A DNA stretch of 64,000 nt from Gnetum montanum. Its lineage: Eukaryota; Streptophyta; Gnetopsida; Gnetales; Gnetaceae. The position numbers were made by a program, and so were the translations under genes. The notes beneath the pieces are model-generated. The model was not told the DNA's origin and searched no databases. It was given only the letters and a program-made list of their open reading frames with translations. Of the stretch, positions 1 through 12,055 are shown piece by piece. The stretch spans positions 19,193 through 83,192 of the forward strand of contig MNCI01005513.1 in the NCBI GenBank assembly GCA_015680685.1. Direction: 5' to 3'. Positions within the stretch are counted from its first letter, which is position 1, and each line of letters begins with the position of its first letter.

Positions 1-604
1 CTGCGTGGTAACCCAGTAGCGTATTCCAAGATTCTACGCTTGGTAATCCCAGTGGTAGTTCGATGTGTACGGCTAGTTGAGGAATCGGCTGCTCATTACT
101 AGGCTAGAACGTGTGATAAGTACGACTTAGTTACGAGCACCCACGGGTGTGTACAGCTGGCTAAGGAATCGGCTGCTTATCACACATAGGCTAAATAGGT
201 GCCTCAGTACGACCACTTCGAGCACTTGCGTTACGTGTGGCGATCCCAGTAACGGCAAGCGTTTGGTAAGCCACAGTTGCATAGTTCAGGGTGTGTCCGG
301 TAAGTGGGAACGGATGCTGACGCTAGTTAATTTAGACTAGGACATTAGTTAGATTTAGTTTAGTTTTCTCAACCCTTCCTCTCATAGCATAGAAGATAAA
401 CCGTGAAAATACCAAAAAAATCATATACCTCAGACTTGCTTAACCATACACCGTGACACTTACAAGCAAGCCTGGGAAGACAACGAACGATTAACCCCAA
501 GTGTTTCTTGTGGCGTTAAGGCATTTAGTCTGCGAAGTTCGACCGGATCGCGCGTGTACGCTCGTATTCGTATGGTTGAGTGTAGGGGTACCTCGCCACT
601 CATC
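1..604 (+). mobile_element. 3' part of a + strand LTR (R-U5 end), solo or 3' LTR
   Basis: The right edge (GGTACC, then CCTCGCCACTCATCA at 604) matches the 3' ends of the LTRs of A, B and C in this window. The LTR begins outside the window. No tRNA-Asp-like PBS follows the CA terminus, so this is a solo LTR or the 3' LTR of an element lying to the left, not a 5' LTR. About 65-130 and 151-216 are two diverged copies of one segment, both containing AGGAATCGGCTGCT and ending near AGTACGAC. I see no gene in it; the short ORFs across it are chance. Confidence 0.8.
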
Positions 605-752
605 ACATGGCAAGAATTTTTTTAATAGTGGTTTTGATATTTTTAAATGTAAAAATAAATTTTGGGATTTCAATAATTTGAAAAAGAAAAAGATTCTCCT
701 AGCCAAATAATATATTTAGCATCAATAAATTATTAGTTTCTCCATTCTATAT
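605..752. other. AT-rich spacer between the LTR and element A
   Basis: A 148-bp AT-rich segment with no coding signal. Its last five bases, TATAT at 748-752, are the left target-site duplication of element A and recur at 35306-35310. Confidence 0.7.
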
Positions 753-1631
753 TGATTAGTGGTAAGGTACCCCTACATCCAATCATACGAATACGAGCGT
801 TCACGTGCGATCCGATCAAACTTCGAGGATTAAGTGCTTATGCACCTACACAAAACAAGGATGAATTATGCAGTCATTATCTTCCCAAGCTTACTTGTAA
901 GGCACAATTGTATGGTTAAGTAAACTTGAGGTATGTGATTTTTATGTTGTTTTTTATATTTTCTATCTTGGTCTCCTAAGTGTGTGCGTAATGAAAATAT
1001 TTAATTAACTAATGGGTTTTTGTAACTCTAATATGAATCAAATCCTAACACCAACATCCATTCCCACTCTCCAAACACATCCTGAACTAGTGTAACACTA
1101 TTGGGATTACAAAATGCTAGTCGTTACTGGGTTACCAAGTGTTTCATGTATGCTTGAAGTGGTCGTGCTAAGTGTGCTAATTCATTGATAAGTAATAATT
1201 CTATGGAGATAACATTAATTAACTACTAAAAGCATCAAATAATAGTAAATAACATTAAATGCAATAATTAAGCTATTCTAAATGTTGCAAGGTTTATCAC
1301 AAAGTTCGTCTTTATTTCCAAACACAAGGTGTGCTCAGGTACATAATGCTCAAATAAAGATCCATTCACTCTATGACTTCTACTGCGAACACTCAGAAAT
1401 AATTCTAACTCTGGAAGGGAAAAATTGAAAGAGTTCAGCTAAAGGACTGAAAAATTACCCCACAAGACCAAGTGTCCATGTCTCTTATTTATAGCCAATA
1501 AGATAGGCTCCAACATCGCATGTCCAATCTTGCTTGGCCCATCTGATATCACGTATTCGATGTTGAGGGTTTAGTATCGTGGTTTCGATATCGCGAGTCC
1601 AATATCGGGTCACTTATTTGGTGACTCATCA
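753..1631 (-). mobile_element. 3' LTR of element A
   Basis: An 879-bp LTR. On the minus strand it starts TGATGAGTCAC at 1631 and ends in CA at 753. The adjoining polypurine tract (AGTCATGGGGG, plus-strand 1634-1644) marks its 5' edge. It closely matches 34500-35305. U3 contains an array of GATATCG-like short palindromes at about 1515-1625. Confidence 0.9.
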
Positions 1632-1644
1632 TACCCCCATGACT

Positions 1645-2842
1645 GAATGAAAATTTTTCCTTGTGTTCCTTACAAAATATTGGGAAGATATGGGATTATT
1701 TACTGAACAACAACTAACGACGACATGGAATGACAGACTCAAAGTGCCCAGTGAACAGATTGAAAAACGTATTACAACATTGGTGTTCATAACCATCATG
1801 ATGAAAATTGTACATAGATGACATCTAGTCCCTCATTTGATAGCTTGAAGAAAGAGAGAGAAAAGAAAATAAAGCACATTGTTGCTGATGTCAAAAATGT
1901 GCACACCGTTGTTCGTCTAGAATCACATGACTGAGTGTGTTCCTTGCATCAATGCTCTAGCTCTAGTTCATCCTGAGTGCTCCATCCTATCCCAGTCCAT
2001 TGTTCATGTGATCACCATTTGCACACACAACACAATCAAAAATTAGCAAGGATAGATAAGATATAATGTAGTTGATACCTTGCCTTGATATGAAACTCAT
2101 TAGCTAGGTTATGGATATGGCAGATATTGGGTTAGAGGTTTGTAAGTGATAACTACCCAAGGTGTAGGGGTGAGATAAGTAATGGAATGGAAAAATTTGT
2201 GATAGGCCCCCATGACTAAGAGTGAACCTCTAGTAGCAATAGGATGGAAAACAAAAGAAAAAAAAAGGAAGATAAGTAGAATAACAATGGTAAATCCAAT
2301 AAAAATGCATAGAAGGGAAGAGAAAAAAATGGATGTCATGGATGGGGTGAAACAATAAATAGTTAATTGCAAGAAATGATTAAGGGAAAGAACTTAACAA
2401 TTTCACAAAAAAGGAATGCCAATGGATCCTCCCCAAAGCAGGCGTATGCCCTTTATACCTTGACAAAACCACAAACCAAAGAGTCTGTAGGCTCTAGGAA
2501 TGACATATGGAGACAATAGTTAAAAATTCACCACAAGTATTTACTAAATAATAACAATGTATTGACGAAGATATAGACTAATCATAAAATCGGAAATGAG
2601 GTAGAATATGGGAAGCAAGGTGGAAAGAGAAGAGAGAATGGAATGGAATCCTGAAATCAAGGTTTTGTAAAGCCCCTTGTGTATTATGTGGTTAAGGTGA
2701 CTTAATAAAATTTAGTCCAAATCCAAATTAAAACTAACCACATCCAATGACCTTGTATCAACACACTTGACCAACCCATCCTCTTGAAGCAACAAGAATT
2801 CTTTCATAGAGCAACCACCATTATAGAGAAACACCATTAAGG
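1645..2842 (-). other. 3' non-coding internal region of element A
   Basis: Non-coding stretch between integrase and PPT. It aligns by eye with 59603-60760 and 62139-63290 (shared landmarks: CCCCAAAGCAGGC, the GGTGTAGGGGT block and the segment around 2690-2800). No ORF2 is present. An internal PPT-like motif lies at 2207-2217. Compared with X/Y, the part holding the hairpin module has been lost at about 2843, where the sequence jumps directly into the integrase C-terminus. Confidence 0.7.
2207..2217 (-). other. Internal polypurine-tract-like motif (A)
   Basis: AGTCATGGGGG on the minus strand, identical to the 11-base core of the true PPT of this element at 1634-1644 but about 570 bp upstream of it. 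Confidence 0.55.
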
Positions 2843-4010
2843 AAAAGTTTCATGAATGATATAAGGTCCTTCCCATAGTGTTTGAAATTTAGTTCGTTGT
2901 CGCACATGTGCGAGATTCCAATAAAGAACCCTATCTCCTGGATGGTATTTGACTTTTCTAATTCTTAGGTCATGAAATTGTTTGTTGAAGGCCTTGTGCA
3001 GTTCGTTGGATGACAGAGTAGCTAATCGATTTTCATCTAGCAAGTTAAGATTAATTAACCATTCTTTCTATGCTAGAATAAGGTCAAGGTTAAGGTCACA
3101 TGCTATAGATAGTGTACAAAGATCAGCTTGGATAGGAAGTATTGGAAGTTTACTGTATACTAACTCATAGGGAGAGTAGCCTATAGGGAGTTTCCATGTG
3201 GAGCAGTAGGCCCAAAGAGCATCATTTAGTTTGGTGCTCCAGTCTCGCCTATATTTGCTAATGGTTCATGTCAAAATTTTTGTGATTTCCCTATTAGTGA
3301 CTTCAGCTTGACCATTCAGTTGAGGATGATATGGTGTAGTCAGTTGATGCTCAACTCCTAAGCATTGCATCAACTTTTAAAAATTCGTACCTATAAAATG
3401 TGTACCATTATCAAAAATAAGTGCACGAGGTATGCCAAACCTGTTTATGATTTTTTGTTAAATGAATCATGCAATGGTAGATGATGTATAGTTGGTAACA
3501 ATGGCTGCTTTTGCCCATTTTGTAAAATAGTCAACAACAACAACAATGTATGCTTTTCCATTGCACATCGGTGTAATAGGCCCCATAAAATCAATACCCC
3601 ATATGTCAAAGGGTTCTAAGGGCTGAATCCATTGTTGTGGATCCTCCATTCTAGCAATCATTCCCCCATCATGTTGGCAATGCTCACAAGATTAGATAAA
3701 ATGATGGGCATCCCAAAATAATGTAGGCCAATAATATCCTGCGAGCAAGATTTTAATGGTTGTTCGTCTCCCAGCGTAATGATCCCCATAAGGGCCCTCA
3801 TGAGCATCTTGGAGAAGTCGTAATTAATTTGTGTCGGGAACACACCATCGAACAAAGCCATCGGAACATACCTTGTACAGGTATCCGTTGATTTTCATGA
3901 AATGTTTGACTCAGTGGAGAAACTGTTGTTTCTTCTTAATGTCCAACCCTTGTGGTGTTTCTTGTGTGAGAAGATAAGTAAGAATACTAATATACCAATT
4001 TGTATATATG
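2843..4010 (-). pseudogene. Integrase remnant of element A
   Basis: This is the retroviral-type integrase that would join cDNA to the host genome. On the minus strand the catalytic-core start reads IWGIDFMGPI (about 3585-3625), keeping the first catalytic Asp, followed by the conserved stretch KAYIVVVVDYFTKW. The zinc-binding N-terminal part falls at about 3660-3880 in shifted frames. The C-terminal part (FQTLWEGPYI near 2860) stops abruptly where B and C continue, which marks a deletion at about 2843. Several stops and frame changes make it non-functional. It ends with no chromodomain, in line with the Athila/Tat branch. Confidence 0.85.
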
Positions 4011-4019
4011 GGTGATTTA

Positions 4020-5610
4020 TTATTTATTACATATACAAAGAGGAGTTCATCAGGGAAGCAATCAAAAATTGGGTATTCGTTCTCTTTGTTGTCCCATTGC
4101 AATCAAGATAAATGATCGACAACAACATTCTTGATGCCTCTACGATCTACTATCATGAGATCGAACTCTTGATAGATCACAAGCCATCATATGATGCGAG
4201 GTCTCACCATTGGTTTATTCATCAAGAACCGAGTCGCACTATGATTTTTGTGTACAAATACCTTATAGCCTAATACATAGTGCTAAAATTTCTCTAGTGC
4301 AAACACAATGGTCATTAACTCTTTTTCTATTGTAGTATAGTTGAGTTGTGCACCAACAATACTTTGACTTTCATAGTGAATGTAATAGGGACGTTTGTGC
4401 TTATCTAACTGTGTAAGTACAGCTCCTAAAGAAAAATTGGACATGTCAATCATTATATGGAATGGTCTAGACTAATTAGGAGCTTGTAGAATGGGTGTTT
4501 CTATGAGCTTCTGCTTCAATGTTTGGAAAGCTAACTCACATTCCTTGGTGCATTCAAAGGATACATCCCTTTTCGTTAATTCTACCAATGGTTTTGCAAT
4601 CTTTGAAAAGTTCTCGATGAAGTTTCTATAATAACCAGTATGTCCAAGGAATGATTGGACATCTTTTATAGTTTTAGGTTGACGAGTGATTTCTTGGATA
4701 CTTTAATTTTTTCAAGATCTACCTCTATCCCTGTTTGTGAAATTTTATGCCCTAATACAATGCCCTCTTGGACCATTAAGTGGCTTTTCTACCAATTGAG
4801 CATTAGGTTGGTTTCAACACATCATTTTAGTACTTGCTCTAATTAGTCCAATGCTTGTTCAAAGTTTGCTTCATAGGTGGAGAAATCATCCATAAAAACC
4901 TCCATACCATTTCCTATTTGCTACTAAAATATACTGAGAACCAAACATTGAAATGTTACTGGAGCATTACATAAGCCAAATAGCATCTACTTATATGCAA
5001 ATTTCCCCCAAGGACTTGTGAATGTATTTTTGGCTTGGTCTTCTGGTGCTATTTGGATTTGATTGTACCCACTGTAACCATTTAGAAAACTATAGTAACA
5101 ATGCCTTGCAATGGTATATAAGACTTGGTCAATGAATGGCAATGGGAAACGATCTTTAAATGTTGCCATGTTCAATAGCCTAAAGTCTATACACACCCTT
5201 CATTTACTACCTTTTCTAGGTACAATGACTAATGGATTAACCCATTTGCTATCAGCAATGGGATAGATGAACCCGACCTTCAAAAGTTGTTCAATTTCTT
5301 CTTTAATTACTTGCTTAAGCTTTGGGTTTAGTCATCTTTGTGGCTGTCGTCAAGGCTTCATAGAGGGGTTAGTGTAAATTCTATGTCAGCATATCCTAGG
5401 ATCTATTTCGGTTAATTTGGAATATGACCAAGCAAATACTTTTGACAATTTTTTTACCATCTTCAGCAGTCCTTCTTTTTGTTGAGGAGCAAGCTTAGCA
5501 TTAATGATTACTGATTTTCCATTCTTGAGAAATGCATACTCCATACTGGTGGGCAACAATTTTAATTCAAGGGGCTCTTGCTTAAACTCATCAGGCATTT
5601 CCAACTCTCC
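4020..5610 (-). pseudogene. Reverse transcriptase and RNase H remnant of element A
   Basis: RT palm blocks are visible on the minus strand: CIDFRLLNMATFKDRFPLPF near 5140-5195, the YSGYNQIQIAPEDQAK block near 5020-5070, and the catalytic motif FMDD just after EV at about 4890. RNase H follows with MIDMSNFSLGAVL near 4430-4455. Here the first catalytic residue is still Asp (MID), whereas B and C have Asn at the equivalent place. Upstream, 5386-5604 encodes the linker seen in all copies between protease and RT (EPLELKLLPTSMEYAFLKNG). Multiple stops and indels break the frame. Confidence 0.85.
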
Positions 5611-5751
5611 CTAGTTGATATTTTCAATGTTAGTACTTGGAAGTTAGTGATGGACTTTCTCTAATGCATCTATGCTATCAATATAGGCATAAGTCAAGCT
5701 CTCAGTTAGTTCCATGCATAAAGTTGAATTACTCTCTAGGTCAGTTGTTAG

Positions 5752-6323
5752 TCACTGGGTGTCTTCTTGTCTTGTGGTTGTTTCATATAGGCATCCTTGT
5801 ATGTCAGTTACTTGTGCACACTGGGTGCATGTAGGTAATGTTAAGTGTTGTACAAACCAGGACTTCTGCACACAGTTGCAACCTATGTCATTGTATGCGA
5901 TGCATGGAAATTTCTTCTTCTCGATCCTCCTAAATGCATTTTCTTTTGATATCTCTAGAGAAAGATTACGTATTCCTAGGTGCGCATCAATCATACTTAG
6001 CCATGCTCTTCTCATTATGATTGGGAAGTTCCCCTTGCAGTGGTTAACTTGGATCACTAGAAAATTGGCTGGATATGACCACTCACAAACAGTGGTGATA
6101 ATGTCCTCCACTAGTCCTAATGGAACAATGATGGACTGGTTGGCCAACTCTAAAAGAATGTTACTCTTCTTTAGCGAATGTAGGTTCCAAGCTTTATACA
6201 TTTCTTGGGAGATCAAATTAACACCAAAACCTAAATCCAAAAGAGCTTTGCAAGGCTCATTTCCAATGATTTGCAACTAAATAAGAGGACTTCCAGGATT
6301 AGAGAGTTTCCTAGAAAGATGGG
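5752..6323 (-). pseudogene. Aspartic protease remnant of element A (C-terminal part)
   Basis: Pepsin-like retroviral protease that would process Gag-Pol. A 174-codon open stretch reads CKALLDLGFGVNLIS. The family active site D-S/T-G is DLG here, so catalysis is unlikely. The flap and C-terminal block (NFPIIMRRAWLSMIDAHLG) is present. The region stops at 6323 because element B inserted there; its N-terminal remainder continues at 19412 on the far side of B. The 188-codon + strand ORF over the same bases is an antisense shadow. Confidence 0.85.
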
Positions 6324-7172
6324 TGATGAAGTGTCATTAGTCAATGCATTAACTAGGTAGCCTTCCATGGGTCGATGTGGCCCCGTTTACCAAAGCCTAT
6401 TTCAGCCTATAAATAAGAGGACCTTCTGCCTCACTTAGGTACCTTTTTATCAGTTGTAGCAAAGCTCTTGTAGTTTGTTCCTGTAGGAGATAGAATATTT
6501 TCCAAGTGTCCACAGTAGGTGTAAGAAAAGTGATTGGCTCTTTATTTGAGCGTTGATGTATCTAAGCCCATTGGCGTGACAGCAATAAAGATGAACTCTT
6601 CAAGCATTCCTTGTAACATTTGGACTTAGTCATTTAATGCATTTAATAGTTTAACATGTTTATGCTTTGATAATTACTTAAGTTTCTATTATTGTTATTT
6701 TAATCGCTATCGCTCCTTTATAGTCCGTAGAGGCCATAAGTACGACCATCTCGAACGTAAACCCAACACTTAGTAACCCAGTGACGCTTACCATCTGGTA
6801 ACCCAGTAGTGTTCAGGGGATGCTCAAAACGTGCCCAGAAGACGGGTTCATATACTTATGCTAGGAATAGTTAGAATACAAATTAGGATAATTATAGATT
6901 AGATAATAGTTCATTCCTTACTTCCCATACTTTAATTAGATGCTAGAAGATAAAGTAAAAAGCCATAAAAATCATTAGCCTTAATCTCACTTAACCATCG
7001 CAAACAAAACATCACAAGTGAGATTAGGAAGACAATGAATATTCTAACCCAAGGTTTTTTTGGTTAGCGTCTAGTGCATGTTAAGTGCTTACAGTCTATG
7101 GAATTCAACCGGGTCACGTGTGAATGCCTGTGATTCATATGGTTGGGCGTAGGGGTACCTAGCCGCTTATCA
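6324..7172 (+). mobile_element. 5' LTR of element B
   Basis: An 849-bp LTR, TGATGAAG...TTATCA. It has a TATA-like CCTATAAATAAG at about 6400 and an AATAAAGA poly(A)-like signal near 6585. Compared with the 3' LTR it lacks about 54 bp near 6350, removing most of the palindrome/GC block upstream of the TATA box. Confidence 0.92.
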
Positions 7173-7173
7173 T

Positions 7174-7191
7174 TGGCATCGTTGTTGGGGA
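7174..7191 (+). other. Primer binding site of element B (tRNA-Asp type)
   Basis: TGGCATCGTTGTTGGGGA starts one base after the 5' LTR. It matches the Athila/Tat consensus complementary to the 3' end of plant tRNA-Asp (TGGCGCCGTTGCCGGGGA) with three transitions. Confidence 0.9.
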
Positions 7192-7316
7192 CTATTAGTC
7201 TTACATGCATCATCTAACCTTAATAAAATTATCATACACGTCATTGGAACGAACCCAGGATAGTAACATTTATGCATGCTAGGTGGATTAAAGTAAACAT
7301 AAGGTACACTGATTAA

Positions 7317-9603
7317 ATGGATCATCTAACATCCAATATGACTTCTTCTCACAAGCGAGAGGTATCCAACCCATCAATGTCACAAGAATGTTGGGTGGTA
7401 TACAGGAATCCTGATGAATATGTCCCTAACTTCACATTCATCCTACATCAGGATGAGCATTTGCGATGGCGGGACATGGAAGGCAACATCATACTACCGC
7501 TTGACTGATCGGCTCCTACAATGCTATTTCACAATCTTGGCAGACTAGGCATCTAGGACTGTGGAGTGGAGTATGTCATGGAGGACCATGACTACCGAGA
7601 CTATCCTCCCACTAAATCTCAATGAGCACGAGACCAGCAGTAGGCAGAAAGATATGAACACCTAAAGGGGAAATAATTCAGTAACCCCTTATTCTCACAA
7701 AGGCTGTAGGATGATGGGGATCCCATCTTTCATGATTCCCACTCGACCAAACTTCCTCTAGGGAAGAAGATTCATCAATCCATCATCTAGAGAAAGCCTC
7801 CAAGTAACCAAGATCCTCAAGGAGATGGAGGGTCATGTAGCAAGGATGGACAGGATGATCGAGGCTGTCATCAGGGTAGAGGGGGGGATCAACACCGGAG
7901 CGGTGGTGATTCCTCTCTATCTTCTTCATCCACTCACTCTCCTATACCTTCATCCAACTCAGGCTCTGATCGTAACCAGGGTAGAAAGGAGTGAAAGGAT
8001 GGTGGTCGAAAGAATTGAAAGGGACAATGTGAGAAAATGCGCAACCAATCGTGTGATGCTCGCTGGCATGAAAGGAGGGGTAGCTAGAATCATCACAAAC
8101 ATCATGGTCCTCAACAAGACTATGACTCAAATGAGCCATTATTGGCTACTCGAAGCATGCTCTAGATCACCAAGGTAGTTCAAATCCCTAGTAGGCACAT
8201 GAAGGATAGCCGGATCAAGCGTGTTGATATGAACAACATCCTCAGATTTGAAGAGTGATACAACTATGATTCGCAAACTCACCTACAGGCGTTCCATGAT
8301 ACCTGCACCCTACAGAACATTGACAATGATTGGAGGAAGCTGAAGCTATTCCCTCGCATACTCATCAAGGAAGCAGAGAACTGGTACTAGTCCTTGGAGC
8401 CAGAATCAATCAGAAGATGGAGTACAATGCTTGAGATTTTCAATGACAAGTATCAAACGTACTCCAGAGTGGTGAACCTGAGACGTCAAATCCAAGGGTG
8501 GAAGCAAGGTAATCATGAACCCTTGGATGTAGCCATGAGTAGATACTATTCACTACTACATCGGTGCCCTAGTCATGGCTACTCTTAGCGGGCATAGCTT
8601 CGTCACATCATTGATGGGCTCCATTTTGAAACATGAAAGGTCCTTTCTGTGTACGCCCAAGGATGACTGTCGGAGCTAAGGGCCCATCAATTGTAGCATC
8701 TCATTGAGCAGGTAGCCAAGGAGGAAGGGGAACTTAGAAAGAAGGAGAGTACAAAAGAATTTAAGTGGGATCCCTCCATCAGAAAGTGGGAGGTTCGATT
8801 TTGTGACGAGGAGGAAGAATCACCACTGGAAGCAGTAGTGAACTGAAAGACCTTGCCTTTACAAAAGTTTGCATTTGAAATATCGGCAAAGGTTGATAAG
8901 ATGTGGGACTCTTTGGACAAAAAATTTCAAAGTCTATTAAAAATTGCAGAAGAGTCTAGGGAACACGGTAATGATCACAATCGATGCAGGAAGAAGGAAG
9001 CTGAACATGCCCAATATAGGGGTAAGGGCAAAGTTGCGGTAGCAGAGCAGGTTGCAGACTCTGACACTGAGGATGATAAATGTAGCATATTCCAATATGA
9101 ACATCCTAAGGGATGTTTTCTTGTGGTGTCACATCTTCAAGAGTCTAGGGTGTATGCATTGAATGCTTGCTTGGTGAAGAGACAAACACCCCAAAAATTG
9201 CCTTACCCACAAGGCAACCCAAGGCAGTTCCACCAACAACAAGGATACTATCCAAGTGGAGCACCACAGCAACCTTACGAATACTTCCAGTAGTGGCAAC
9301 ACCCACAAGCATGGGGGATGCCACCTTCAAGGCAGTAGTACCCTTACAAATAGCCAAATTCCTATGGGTACTACATTCAGCAACCGGTCTTTCCACGAGA
9401 CTCTTCTAGTCATGCAACCTTCCAAGTTATTATCACCCCCTGGAATATTTCTAACCTCAATCTCCATCACCTAGGGGGAAAACCCACATCTCTTCTATCC
9501 TCCATCACCTTCTCTTGTAACTCCTCCATAACATCCCACTCAGCTACCACCTGCTCCACCGATACAGGGAGAGATACAACCACAGTCGTAGCAACGAAAT
9601 GCT
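7317..9603 (+). pseudogene. gag remnant of element B
   Basis: Gag would form the virus-like particle. The start ATG at 7317 aligns with the ATG at 33473 of element C. The N-terminal part (about 7317-7506) ends in a TGA where C has CGA. The retrotransposon-gag helical domain is readable at about 8250-8690 (WSTMLEIFNDKYQTYSR, PLDVAMSRYYSLLHRCP). A 146-codon open stretch at 8853-9293 holds a basic/acidic linker and a degenerate zinc knuckle, C-S-I-F-Q-Y-E-H-P-K-G-C, in which the second Cys is Phe. A Gln/Pro/Tyr-rich tail follows. Most stops are TAG at positions where C has CAG. Confidence 0.85.
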
Positions 9604-10453
9604 ATGAGGGCCGTCAACCTACAACTGGCATCTCATCCGAGTGAACCGGAACCCAAACCACGAAAACGTCCTTTTTTCTGGCCCAATAATCTAAACATAC
9701 CCTTACATACACCTATGGCTAGTGCCGCCGAACCTTCAAGCACCTCCACTATTCCACCGCCCAAGCAACCTTCAAGTCAACCACACTCCAACATCCAAAC
9801 GATCATGCTCATGCATGCCGTGATCGACTGGATCAAGGTAGGGCATCTTCCCCAAAAATTGACTGATCTGGGAAGCCCCCTCATCTATCTTTAGGTGGCA
9901 GAGAATGAGACATGCAAAGCTCTTCTAGACTTTATTTCAGGAGTCAATTTGATCTCTCATGACATGTACAAGAATTGGAACTTGTCCCCGCTAAAGAAGA
10001 GCAACATTTGGCTCAAGTTAGCAAACCAGTCCATCACCGTTCCCCTGGGATTGGTGGAGGACATTGTGACCACCATCTATGGGTGGTCCTATCCTACTGA
10101 TTTCTTGATCATCCGTGTGGAGAACTGCAAGGGAAACTTTCCAATCATCATGGGAAGACCCTGGCTGAGCATAGTGGATGCACAACTAGGACTCTGAGAT
10201 CTTTCCCTTGAAATTTCAAAGGAAAATACTTTCGGCAAGATCGAGAAGAAGCATGTTCCATGCATCATGTATAGTGACTCAGAGTGCAACTATGTGCAGT
10301 AGTTAGTGCATATCCATTCAAGCATGCAGTTGGTGTACTGAGGAATCACCTGTTCAACAGTGCTGTACATAGCAGCCACCAACCAAGAGGGCACCCAGTG
10401 GCTGATAGCTGATCCTGCTAGTAGCGCATTATGCATGGAACCATCTGAGGGGC
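9604..10453 (+). pseudogene. Aspartic protease remnant of element B
   Basis: A Pro-rich linker (9604-9800) leads into the protease. The active-site region reads CKALLDFISGVNLIS (about 9913-9957), where the D-S/T-G triad has become DFI. The C-terminal block NFPIIMGRPWLSIVDAQLG (about 10135-10190) is well kept. A TAG near 9892 and a TGA at 10198 interrupt the frame. The remaining stretch, to about 10450, is the Cys-containing linker shared with A and C. Confidence 0.85.
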
Positions 10454-11640
10454 TTGTACACGCCGACATTAAAAGCATGGAAGAAATGGAATAGTTTCAC
10501 CAACAGGTCTCCACTATTGATGACCATGATGACTACGGGAAACTACAAATCCCTGAAAGCTTCAAACAAGATCCCTTGGAGCTCAAGTCTTTACCAACTC
10601 ACTTGGAATATGCATTTTTGCAAAATGGAAAGCTGGTAATTATCAATGATACCCTTGCTCCTAAATAGAAGAAGAAATTGCTGAAGGTGGTGAACAAATG
10701 GGATGCTGCATTTGCATGGTCGTATCTTGAGTTAACTGGAGTTGATCCTAGGGTCTGCCAACATCGAATCTATATTGACCCCTCCATAAAGCCATGACAA
10801 CAGCCACAAAGATGATTGAACCCCAAACTGAAGCAGGTCATCAAAGATGAAATCGAACAATTGCTAAAGGCATGGTTCATCTATTCTATTGTCAATAGTG
10901 AATGGGTTAGCCCACTCATTATTGTGTCGAAAAAGGTGACAAATGGAGGGTTTGTATTGATTTCCAATTGCTCAACATGGCTACCTTCAAGGATCACTTT
11001 TCACTCCCATTTGTGGACTAGGTGTTGGACACCATCATAGGGCACTACTATTATAGCTTTTTGGATGGTTATAGTGGTTATAACCAAATCCAAATAGCAC
11101 CAGAGGACTAGGCCAAAACAACTTTCACAAGTCCATGGGGGACTTTTGCATACAAGAAGATACCTTTTAGCCTATGTAATGTGACTGCCACATTCCAACG
11201 CCTCATCCTCAACATCTTCCAGCAATAGATTGGCAATGGGATAGAAGTCTTCATGGATGACTTCTCTACCTATGGGGCCACGTTTGACCAAGCCTTGGAC
11301 CATCTTGAGCAAGTTCTGAAAAGGTGTGTAGACACTAATCTATGGCTTAATTGGAAGAAAATCCATTTTATGGTCCAAGAAGGCATTGTGCTGGGGTATC
11401 GCATCTCACAGACAAGGATTAGCGTGGATCCTGAAAAGATCAGGGTCATCCAAGGAATCACCCAACAACCAAGCATCGTAAAAGACATTTGGTCATTCCT
11501 TGGCCACACTGGTTACTACTGGTGCTTCATTGAAAACTTCTCGAAGATCGCCAAACCATTGGTAGAACTTACAAAGAAGGATGCTTCATTCATCTAGACC
11601 AAGGAATGTGAATCTGTATTCCAATTGCTTAAATAGAAAC
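10454..11640 (+). pseudogene. Reverse transcriptase remnant of element B
   Basis: RT would copy element RNA into cDNA. It begins with the linker ESFKQDPLELKSLPTHLEYA (about 10555-10615). The fingers region starts near 10816 (NPKLKQVIKDEIEQLLK). A one-base insertion just after the PKK-like motif (about 10930-10945) shifts the frame. Palm blocks follow: YSGYNQIQIAPED (11070-11108) with CAG to TAG directly after it, and the catalytic EVFMDDFSTYG at about 11245-11280. The thumb/connection region (LGYRISQTRISVDPEKIRVI, FLGHTGYYW) is open to 11597, where TGG has become TAG. Confidence 0.88.
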
Positions 11641-12055
11641 TCATAGAAACTCTAGTTCTACAGGCACCTGATTGGTCTAGGCCCTTCCACATCATGATGA
11701 ATGCATCTAATTATGCCTTGGGAGCTGTGCTTACACAGTGTGATGATCAGAAACATCCATACTATATCCATTGTGCAAGCCATAGCATTGTGGGTGCTCA
11801 GCTTAACTACACCACCACCGAAAAGGAGTTGATGGTGGTGGTGTTCACCTTGGAAAAATTTCAACACTATCTACTCGGATACAAGGTGTTCGTGCATACT
11901 AACCACAGTGTTATTCAGTTCCTAATGAATAAACCAATGGTGAGTCCCCGCATCATCCAGTGGCTAGTGATTCTTCAGAAGTTTGATCTTACCATGGTAG
12001 ATCGGAAGGGAACCGAGAATGTGCTTGTTGACCACTTGTCTCAATTGGGATGAGA
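11641..12055 (+). pseudogene. RNase H remnant of element B
   Basis: This domain would degrade the RNA strand of the RNA:DNA hybrid. Open from 11694 to 12053. The first catalytic position reads MNASNYALGAVLTQ, where the usual Asp is Asn. The catalytic Glu is kept in TTEKELMVVVF. The later H-T-D-H motif is HTNH. The domain ends with DRKGTENVLVDHLSQL, the standard end of this module before integrase. A second, archaeal-type RNase H, typical of Tat elements, was not seen, which favours Athila. Confidence 0.85.

Noticed and set aside
5714-6280. 188-codon + strand ORF
   Set aside because: It is antisense to the protease of element A, whose conserved residues are in the minus frame.
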